This document shows, one piece after another, positions 1 to 5,221 of a stretch of DNA of 10,604 nt. The stretch lies in assembly GCA_017629925.1 (NCBI GenBank), contig JAGBWH010000125.1:1-10604 (forward strand). Reading direction: 5' to 3'. The position numbers were made by a program, and so were the translations under genes. Within the stretch, counting starts at the first letter, position 1. Each line of letters opens with the position of its first letter. The stretch comes from Clostridia bacterium. GTDB lineage: Bacteria > Bacillota > Clostridia > Oscillospirales > CAG-272. The notes under the pieces were generated by a model, which saw only the letters and a list, made by a program, of their open reading frames with translations, was not told where the DNA came from and did no database searches.

Positions 1-89
1 ATTTATTTCATTGCGTGTTCGCCATTGGAGAAGACGCTTCATCCCGCACGGGATTTATTTCACTGCGTGTTCGCTGTCCGCGAACACGC
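1..89. repeat. Palindromic hairpin repeat cluster (left array, open at window edge)
   Basis: Three hairpins lie side by side. At 13-37, arms GCGTGTTC and GAAGACGC pair with one mismatch (17 against 33), and inner CC/GG closes an ATT loop. At 41-54, ATCCCG pairs perfectly with CGGGAT around CA. At 65-89, GCGTGTTCGC pairs perfectly with GCGAACACGC around TGTCC. The units are joined by ATTTATTTCA-type linkers at 1-10 and 53-62. The last base of the third hairpin is also part of the stop codon of the deaminase gene. The 14-base string TTCATTGCGTGTTC at 7-20 recurs exactly at 7436-7449. No T-run follows the hairpins on the minus strand, so a plain intrinsic terminator is not a full explanation. 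The cluster probably continues to the left of the window. Confidence 0.8.
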
Positions 90-499
90 TACACCGTCAC
101 CGGTTGCCATGCAAACGGAAGCAAATCTTTTGCTTTCACTTTGATGAGGTTTCCGTTTTCGTCGTTGACGATGACCTTGATGTCGGGGCAATATTCAAAC
201 AGCATTTGTCGGCAGTTGCCACAGGGGGGAACCACACAATTGAGATGCTTTTCGTGAACGGCAACGATGGTGTCAAATTCTCGTTCTCCGTTTGATATGG
301 CAATGCCCATGGTGATGTATTCGGCGCAAGAGCCGTGAATACCATCGCAATTGACACCCCTATATATATGTTGATTTTTACACAAAACGGCACAGCCAAC
401 GGTATGATTGTAGATACCGTCATCAAAGTTTTGTGCGAGCACTTCAAGCGCCAACGCAATGAGTTCTTTATCCTTGTCGGTGAGGGGATATTTTTTCAT
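89..499 (-). CDS. Cytidine deaminase-family protein, blasticidin-S deaminase-like
   Basis: A 136-residue cytosolic zinc deaminase. The two zinc motifs are visible: CAE at residues 58-60 (Cys ligand plus catalytic Glu) and PCGNC at 92-96 (two Cys ligands). This matches the three-cysteine, small tetrameric class that includes Cdd and blasticidin-S deaminase. Residues around the active site (GVN at 48-50, CAEYITMG, PCGNCRQ, then a C-terminal LLP) resemble blasticidin-S deaminase more than housekeeping Cdd, which has an NIENA ribose-binding motif and CAERTA. Here N50-C-D52 replaces the N-x-E. The length is normal for the family. The start is supported by AAGGAG at 508-513, 8 bases upstream. The gene follows the MFS exporter by 22 bp with no promoter visible between them, so it is likely co-transcribed. 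The reaction is hydrolytic deamination of a cytosine-type base or nucleoside. The exact substrate is unknown, and cytidine salvage remains possible. Confidence 0.85.
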   Translation of the reverse strand: MKKYPLTDKDKELIALALEVLAQNFDDGIYNHTVGCAVLCKNQHIYRGVNCDGIHGSCAEYITMGIAISNGEREFDTIVAVHEKHLNCVVPPCGNCRQMLFEYCPDIKVIVNDENGNLIKVKAKDLLPFAWQPVTV

Positions 500-521
500 C
501 TGGTGATCTCCTTAGAAAATC

Positions 522-1832
522 CTAACATGAGTGTGTTATCGTTTCTTCTTTATCCTTGAGGCTTGCCACGCACAAGATTGTGCAAAGCAACAATAAAACA
601 ATGCCATTGATGATATAGATGAGCCCAATGCCACGGCAGTCACCCACGCCAATCAAGTCGCCGATAAACGATTTGGCGAGCGCACCGCCCGGCATCATCA
701 GAGGATTGAAGATATAATCTGCCAGCACACCGGCAAACAATGCCGACAAAGGCATGGCTATTTGGCACAAAACGCCCACCGCAGAGGTAATTCTGCCGAG
801 CATGGACTTTTCAAACTTCATTTGAAGGATCGTATCCGAAAGCGAATTGACGTAGGGAACGAACAGGCAGAATATAAAAATACCCACAAAAATCACCCAA
901 TACTTCGGCGAGGTGCCACCGATGAGCAAGCCAATACCCGAAGCGCCGAGCATACCATACCTCAGGGCATAAGGCCTTTTTGGATTTGGCAATATGCTGG
1001 CAATGATCGCACCTACAATCATGGATACGCCACTAATCGTTTGGCTGAAGCCTAAAATCGTAGAGTCATAATTTGACAAAATCATCGGTGTGAGCAGAAT
1101 CGTTGACATATTCATGATGAAGTTTGCCACAGCGAACACCATCAGCAACCTAAACAGTTTGGGTATCGCATATAGATGCTTTATGGCACTTTTGAAATCT
1201 CGGATAGCCACAGAGACGAGTGCTTTCTTGTCTTTTTCTGCCCGTTCTATCTTGGGTTGAGGGATTTTGGTCAACGCAATGGTCACAAATGCAAATATGT
1301 AACTGCAAAGGTCTAAAATAATTAAGCCTTTCAGATGCAAAATCGGGTATAAAATGCCTGCAAATATGGGCGCAAGCATATTTTGCGCCGCGCCTGAAAG
1401 TTGGCGCAAGCCGTTGGCTTTGGAAAGATGCTCTTCTTTTACAAGCATAGGAATGCTGGCAGAAAATGCAGGGCTTTGGAATGTAGAAAGTGTGGCTGAA
1501 ATGGTCATCCCTGGATATATCATCCATACTTTCAGGTTGTCCCCGAAGAGCAAAACCACCATCAGCACCTTCAGTAGAGCGTCTATTGTGTCGGTGAGAA
1601 TAATCGTTCTTTTTCGAGATGTCCTGTCTGCCAAACTTCCTGCCAAGGGGGACAAAAGCAGCGATGGCAGAATAGAGCAGAGAAAAGATAATGCAAATGG
1701 TGTGGCAGCGCCGGTCTTTTCAAATAGCCAAACTGCAAGTCCAAAGTTGAATATCGCGGAGCCGAGAACAGACAAAAACTGCCCCGACCAAATAAACAAA
1801 AATCGACTAAAGGAATATTGTTTCTTTTCCAT
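522..1832 (-). CDS. MFS drug-efflux-type transporter (DHA3-like)
   Basis: A 436-residue integral membrane protein with a hydrophobic pattern fitting 12 membrane segments. An MFS motif A, GSLADRTSRKR, lies at residues 65-75 between segments 2 and 3. A charged cytoplasmic loop lies at about 190-208 between the two six-helix halves, and a second LGRITS motif at about 345-350 marks the matching loop in the C-terminal half. The overall pattern (FIWSGQFLSVLGSAI start, PGGALAKSFIGDLIG near the end) fits proton-coupled exporters of the DHA3 / macrolide-efflux-like group. The open frame extends upstream to 1946, but the ATG at 1832 is preferred: it has AGAGG about 11 bases upstream, begins MEKKQYSFSR, and the upstream extension overlaps the promoter. 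The deaminase gene follows directly, and the PadR operon diverges from it. Substrate not determinable; nucleoside-like or macrolide-like drugs are possible. Confidence 0.87.
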   Translation of the reverse strand: MEKKQYSFSRFLFIWSGQFLSVLGSAIFNFGLAVWLFEKTGAATPFALSFLCSILPSLLLSPLAGSLADRTSRKRTIILTDTIDALLKVLMVVLLFGDNLKVWMIYPGMTISATLSTFQSPAFSASIPMLVKEEHLSKANGLRQLSGAAQNMLAPIFAGILYPILHLKGLIILDLCSYIFAFVTIALTKIPQPKIERAEKDKKALVSVAIRDFKSAIKHLYAIPKLFRLLMVFAVANFIMNMSTILLTPMILSNYDSTILGFSQTISGVSMIVGAIIASILPNPKRPYALRYGMLGASGIGLLIGGTSPKYWVIFVGIFIFCLFVPYVNSLSDTILQMKFEKSMLGRITSAVGVLCQIAMPLSALFAGVLADYIFNPLMMPGGALAKSFIGDLIGVGDCRGIGLIYIINGIVLLLLCTILCVASLKDKEETITHSC

Positions 1833-1856
1833 GAGAAGGATTACCTCTTTTTCACT

Positions 1857-1889
1857 AAAAAACGACGCGGAGGACGCCTCGCCTGGCGA
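1857..1889 (-). promoter_or_regulatory. Possible leader attenuator of the MFS gene
   Basis: In the MFS leader, a GC-rich patch in AT-rich DNA can form two mutually exclusive hairpins. The first is GCG-(G)-AGG with CCT-CGC at 1867-1882, loop ACG and one bulged base. On the minus strand it is followed four bases later by six Ts (1862 to 1857), like a weak terminator. The second is TCGC with GCGA at 1879-1889, which uses the same bases 1879-1882. The arrangement resembles an antiterminator/terminator switch. Stems are short and the T-run is offset from the hairpin base, so this is tentative. Confidence 0.3.
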
Positions 1890-1917
1890 TGACCTACATG
1901 ATGTTGCTTTTTTCACT

Positions 1918-1946
1918 ATTGTAACACAATATAAAAAGAAAAACAA
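1918..1946 (-). promoter_or_regulatory. Promoter of the MFS-deaminase unit
   Basis: On the minus strand, TTGTTT (1946-1941) and TACAAT (1923-1918) are separated by exactly 17 bases, with TG one base before the -10 (extended -10). A perfect dyad, TATTGT-AAC-ACAATA on the plus strand (1917-1931), covers the -10 box and could be an operator. Predicted transcription start is near 1911, giving a leader of about 80 bases. Confidence 0.6.
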
Positions 1947-1999
1947 GAAAATTCTTACACACTCTTTTTTGCATTTTCAAAAAAGTTGTCAAAAACCTA

Positions 2000-2033
2000 T
2001 TGACAAGTCTAATACTTCGTGATACGATGTATT
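2000..2033 (+). promoter_or_regulatory. PadR operon promoter with overlapping dyad operator
   Basis: TTGACA at 2000-2005 and TACGAT at 2023-2028 have 17-base spacing and a TGA extended -10. An inverted repeat with 10-base arms, AATACTTCGT (2011-2020) and ACGATGTATT (2024-2033), matches at 9 of 10 pairs with a 3-base spacer and covers the -10 box. PadR regulators usually bind such dyads at their own promoter, so autorepression is the likely role. The ribosome binding site AAGGAGGAG follows at 2038-2046. Confidence 0.75.
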
Positions 2034-2052
2034 ACGCAAGGAGGAGTATAGC

Positions 2053-2373
2053 GTGGACATTCAATTAAAAAGAGGTTTGCTCGACGTATGTGTGTTGGCG
2101 GCGATTAAAAATGAGGAATCATACGGCTACAAGATGCTGAAAGATATGAAGCCTTATCTCGAAATGTCGGAATCAACGCTATACACGATACTCAAGCGAT
2201 TGGAACTTTCAAAATTGCTCACCGTTCGCACCGCTGAGCACGGTGGACGGCTTCGAAAGTATTATAAAATCACCCCCGCAGGGCTTGCCCGTATTGAAGA
2301 TTTCAAAAGCGAGTGGCGCGAGGTGATGTCAATTTATCGGTTTGTGACCAAGGAGGATGGCGCGTGTGAGTAA
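2053..2373 (+). CDS. PadR-family transcriptional regulator
   Basis: A 106-residue winged-helix DNA-binding protein of the short PadR type. Typical features are visible: an N-terminal QLKRGLLDVCVLAAI helix (residues 4-18), SYGYKML (23-29), the recognition region SESTLYTILKRLE (39-51), and the wing GGRLRKYYKIT (64-74) leading into a C-terminal dimerisation helix. It starts at GTG 2053, six bases after AAGGAGGAG. It is the first gene of a three-gene operon, and its stop overlaps the DUF1700 start by 8 bp. PadR proteins usually repress their own operon and, often, nearby efflux or envelope genes. The dyad over its -10 box is the natural binding site. The inducer is unknown. Confidence 0.93.
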   Translation: MDIQLKRGLLDVCVLAAIKNEESYGYKMLKDMKPYLEMSESTLYTILKRLELSKLLTVRTAEHGGRLRKYYKITPAGLARIEDFKSEWREVMSIYRFVTKEDGACE

Positions 2374-2968
2374 ACAAGAATTTTTAGCCCAACTCAAAGT
2401 AAAACTCTCCGGTCTGCCCAAAGCAGAAGTAGAGGAGCATCTTGCCTTTTATAGCGAGATGATAGACGACAGAATGGAGGAAGGGCAAACAGAAGAAGAC
2501 GCTCTTTCAGACATCGGCTCGGTGGATGACATTGCAAAGCAAATCATCGCAGACATTCCGCTGCTTAAAATTGCAAAGGAAAGAATGACGCCCAAAAGAC
2601 GGCTCAAGGTCTGGGAGGTCGTTTTGCTCGCACTCGGCTCACCGATATGGCTTTCGCTCGGGGTAGCAGCCATTGCCGTTTTACTATCCCTGTACATTGC
2701 GCTGTGCGCTGTGGTGGTTTCCGTATGGGCGGCATTTGTGTCGCTGGTCGGCTGTGGTGTCGGGGGGGTAATCGGTGGCACTGTATTGGCAGCGACCGGT
2801 AATGCGCCTGCGGGAGGATTTCTCATTGGTGCAGGATTTGTTTCAGCAGGGCTTGCCGTGCTCCTCTTTTTTGGATGCAAGAGTGCCACAAAAAGCATTT
2901 TTTGGCTCACCAAAAAATACGTTTTAAGTATCAAAAAATGTTTGATTAAAAAGGAGAATACACTATGA
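2366..2968 (+). CDS. DUF1700 (HAAS domain) membrane protein
   Basis: A 200-residue protein. Residues 1-70 form the helical HAAS-type domain seen in DUF1700 proteins: SKQEFLAQLKVKL, then YSEMIDDRMEEG (29-40) and EEDALSDIGS (43-52). The rest is hydrophobic, about four membrane segments between residues 84 and 172, ending in a lysine-rich tail. The start is set at GTG 2366 rather than ATG 2357: AAGGAGG ends at 2356, directly against the ATG but 9 bases before the GTG, and family members usually begin MSKQEF. The gene overlaps the PadR stop by 8 bp and its own stop overlaps the next start (ATGA), so translation is probably coupled throughout. The family is almost always found with PadR and often with DUF4097; its molecular function is not established. 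Confidence 0.88.
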   Translation: MSKQEFLAQLKVKLSGLPKAEVEEHLAFYSEMIDDRMEEGQTEEDALSDIGSVDDIAKQIIADIPLLKIAKERMTPKRRLKVWEVVLLALGSPIWLSLGVAAIAVLLSLYIALCAVVVSVWAAFVSLVGCGVGGVIGGTVLAATGNAPAGGFLIGAGFVSAGLAVLLFFGCKSATKSIFWLTKKYVLSIKKCLIKKENTL

Positions 2969-3918
2969 AAATATGGGTGATCATCGCCATCATTCTTGTG
3001 ATACTCGGCGCTTCTATCGTGCTGCTTGCCGCCAGTTCTGCCGACTGGAATTTTGCCAATTTAGGCACAAACAAATATGAAACCAACACCCACAGCATCA
3101 CCCAAACATTCAGCGCCATCTCTATCCAAACAAACACAGCAGACATCGTATTTCTCCCCTCCGAGGACGGCGTGTGCAAGGTGAGTTGCTACGAAAACAC
3201 CAAATTAAAACATTCACTTACCGTAGCAGACGGGGTGCTGACAGTCAACATGATAGATGAGCGAAAATGGTACGACCATATCGGCATTGGTTTTAACTCG
3301 CCAAAAATCACCGTCTATTTGCCCCAAAGCGAATACACCTCGCTGACCATCAAAAATGCCACAGGCGACATTGACATCGGTAGCACATTCAGCTTTGAGC
3401 ATATCAACATTGACTTGAGCACGGGTGATGTATATTGTGCGGCTTCCGCCCAAAAAGATATCATCATCACGGCAAGCACAGGCGATATTTCACTTGCCAA
3501 TCTATCCGCTGGCTCTCTTTCCCTTGAGGTGTCCACGGGCGACATTGCCATTTCAAATGCCACCATCGCAGGAGGTGTGAGCATTGATGTGTCTACCGGA
3601 GATGTAGATTTACGGAATGTCAAATGCTCTTCTCTGACTGCAAACGGAACCACGGGCGATATCAAGCTTGCCCATGTGCTGGCATCGGAAAAGATTTTCA
3701 TAGAGAGAGTCAGCGGAAAGATCGCTTTTTCTGCCTCGGACGCGCCTGAAATCACCCTACTCACAACCTCCGGGGATGTTTCGGGAAGCCTGCTGTCCGA
3801 GAAGATATTTACGGTCAAAACAAGTTCGGGTGACATAGACATCCCCCCCTCCATGCCCGGTGGCAGATGCAATATCACGACAACCTCCGGAGATGTTACC
3901 ATTCAAATAGAGAAGTAA
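2965..3918 (+). CDS. DUF4097 beta-helix protein, membrane-anchored
   Basis: A 317-residue protein with one hydrophobic segment at residues 4-24 (membrane anchor or signal) and the bulk outside the membrane. From residue 133 on, T/S-G-D turns recur at 133, 153, 172, 191, 211, 230, 269, 288 and 308 (with SGK at 250), a spacing of 19-20 residues. This is a clear parallel beta-helix or beta-solenoid signature of the DUF4097 / DUF4098 family. The start follows AAGGAG (2951-2956) by 8 bases and overlaps the DUF1700 stop by 4 bp. It is the last gene before a strong terminator. The role is unknown; the genetic context suggests an envelope-associated module controlled by PadR, possibly sensing or shielding the cell surface. 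Confidence 0.9.
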   Translation: MKIWVIIAIILVILGASIVLLAASSADWNFANLGTNKYETNTHSITQTFSAISIQTNTADIVFLPSEDGVCKVSCYENTKLKHSLTVADGVLTVNMIDERKWYDHIGIGFNSPKITVYLPQSEYTSLTIKNATGDIDIGSTFSFEHINIDLSTGDVYCAASAQKDIIITASTGDISLANLSAGSLSLEVSTGDIAISNATIAGGVSIDVSTGDVDLRNVKCSSLTANGTTGDIKLAHVLASEKIFIERVSGKIAFSASDAPEITLLTTSGDVSGSLLSEKIFTVKTSSGDIDIPPSMPGGRCNITTTSGDVTIQIEK

Positions 3919-3954
3919 CGCATTGCCGAAAGGCATCACACATCAACGGCTCCC

Positions 3955-3996
3955 AAGAGCATATATGCAAGATATTGTATATATGCTCTTCTTTTT
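3955..3996 (+). terminator. Intrinsic terminator of the PadR operon
   Basis: A 16-bp stem: AAGAGCATATATGCAA (3955-3970) pairs with TTGTATATATGCTCTT (3975-3990) with a single G-T wobble and a GATA loop. It is followed by CTTTTT. It lies 36 bases after the DUF4097 stop. Confidence 0.88.
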
Positions 3997-4017
3997 ATGA
4001 AATGGAGATACCTTCTG

Positions 4018-4046
4018 TTTACTTTTCCACTTCTTTGTGATACAAT
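4018..4046 (+). promoter_or_regulatory. Promoter of the M14-like / TIM-barrel pair
   Basis: TTTACT (4018-4023) and TACAAT (4041-4046) are separated by 17 bases with a TGA extended -10. The 16 bases at 4034-4049 match the PadR promoter core at 2016-2031 in 13 positions, including TTGT-GAT-ACAA dyad symmetry. Predicted transcription start is near 4053, which rules out the GTG at 4050 as the start codon of the following gene. Confidence 0.6.
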
Positions 4047-4079
4047 ATAGTGCAAACACAGGTAAAGGAAGTGAACATA

Positions 4080-5147
4080 TTGCTTATCCATCAGCATTTT
4101 TTAGGCGGAAATATTTCTATAAAAGACATATCCGGCGACACCATTGTGCTCGAAAACGAATTGCGAGATACCAAAGGCGATTGGTTTTATTGGGCATTTT
4201 GTGTGGAAGGGGCTGAAAACAGAACGCTCACATTTCAGTTTCAGGATAACAGACTTGGCTACTATGGCCCCGCTGTCAGCTACGATCTTGAAAATTGGCA
4301 TTGGCTTGACTGTGTGGAGGGCGATACATTCTCTTACAGTTTTACCGAAGATGAACATAAAGTGTATTTTGCCCACCATATGCTCTATCACCCTGCACGA
4401 TTTTTCCGCTTTGCCCAAGCGCATCATCTGTGTGTAGAAGAACTATGCAAAGGCTATAAAGGTAGTAGCATCCCTTCGGTGACGATTGGAGATGGGCCTA
4501 TGAGCATCATCTTAACCGCGCGCCACCACGCCTGCGAATCCACAGGCAATTATGTGCTGGAAGGTGCGTTAGAAGAATTGCTCGCTTGCCCAATTCCCCA
4601 TACAACCGTGTTTTGTGTGCCGTTTGTGGACTACGAGGGCGTGTTGCGAGGAGACCAAGGCAAAGCACGCCTTCCTTTCGACCATAACCGCGATTATGAC
4701 AGCGAAAGCGATAGCATCTATCCCGAATGTCGCGCCATCAAAGCGTATGCTGACAAAAACGGATGTCATTTTGGCATCGACTTCCATTCTCCATGGCATA
4801 TCGGGGATGTCAATGACCATGTCTTTATCGTGCAAAACAGCATACCAAAACTCCCTCGCTTTAATCAGTTTGGCGAACTACTGCAAAGCCTGATGACGCC
4901 TGACGCCTTGCAATACGAGCATCAATACGACTATCCCCCCGAAACGGGCTGGAATAAAAGCAGCACCCAGTTTTCCGTTTATATGAGCAAAAAAGAACAT
5001 AACCATTTGGCTTTTACCATCGAAACCACCTATTTCGGCACGCATGAAAACAAAGTGTCCCAAAGTAACCTGATTGCGCTGGGGCGCTGTGTGGCACGCG
5101 CTCTGCGGAGAACGCTCTCCGAGGCGAGCGTTTCCATACCGCAATAA
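4080..5147 (+). CDS. M14-family zinc carboxypeptidase-like protein
   Basis: A 355-residue protein with no signal peptide, so probably cytoplasmic. An N-terminal beta-sandwich (about 1-125) precedes the catalytic domain, as in cytosolic-carboxypeptidase-like M14 proteins. Expected active-site residues are present: HACE with zinc ligands H150 and E153; NRD at 203-205 for substrate carboxylate binding; DFH with third zinc ligand H236; and FTIETTY with probable catalytic glutamate E315. M14 enzymes remove C-terminal amino acids or act as amidohydrolases; the substrate is not visible. The start is taken as TTG 4080, 8 bases after AAGGAAG (4065-4071). GTG 4071 sits on the ribosome binding site and GTG 4050 precedes the predicted transcript start. 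The C-terminal 15 codons lie in palindromic DNA and may be a repeat-derived tail. The next gene follows after 74 bp. Confidence 0.8.
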   Translation: MLIHQHFLGGNISIKDISGDTIVLENELRDTKGDWFYWAFCVEGAENRTLTFQFQDNRLGYYGPAVSYDLENWHWLDCVEGDTFSYSFTEDEHKVYFAHHMLYHPARFFRFAQAHHLCVEELCKGYKGSSIPSVTIGDGPMSIILTARHHACESTGNYVLEGALEELLACPIPHTTVFCVPFVDYEGVLRGDQGKARLPFDHNRDYDSESDSIYPECRAIKAYADKNGCHFGIDFHSPWHIGDVNDHVFIVQNSIPKLPRFNQFGELLQSLMTPDALQYEHQYDYPPETGWNKSSTQFSVYMSKKEHNHLAFTIETTYFGTHENKVSQSNLIALGRCVARALRRTLSEASVSIPQ

Positions 5148-5164
5148 ATGGCGAATTTCACGCC
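5104..5164. repeat. Palindromic element at the 3' end of the M14-like gene
   Basis: TGCGG (5104-5108) pairs with CCGCA (5139-5143), enclosing AACGCT (5111-5116) with AGCGTT (5127-5132). The stop codon follows at 5145-5147. A second small hairpin, GGCG (5150-5153) with CGCC (5161-5164), lies just after the stop and has an AATTTCA loop. The hairpins encode the last residues of the protein. Similarity to the hairpin arrays elsewhere in the window is loose (AATAAAT and AATTTCA linker-like strings). Confidence 0.45.
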
Positions 5165-5221
5165 GGTCTGCGACGGGATTTGGAAGGTAGCCCAATCAAC
5201 AACAGTAGGAGGACGTTTACT

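Noticed and set aside
1354..2022. Plus-strand reading frame of 222 codons antisense to the exporter
   Set aside because: Shadow of the MFS gene; it runs through the two divergent promoters and lacks a ribosome binding site.
2357..2365. ATG at 2357 as the DUF1700 start
   Set aside because: The ribosome binding site touches this ATG with no spacing; GTG 2366 is correctly spaced and gives the usual MSKQEF start.
3924..3935. Small TGCC-GAAA-GGCA hairpin after the DUF4097 gene
   Set aside because: Only four pairs and no T-run; the strong terminator follows 20 bases later.
4050..4079. GTG at 4050 or 4071 as the M14-like start
   Set aside because: 4050 lies before the predicted transcription start and 4071 is part of the ribosome binding site; TTG 4080 is spaced correctly.
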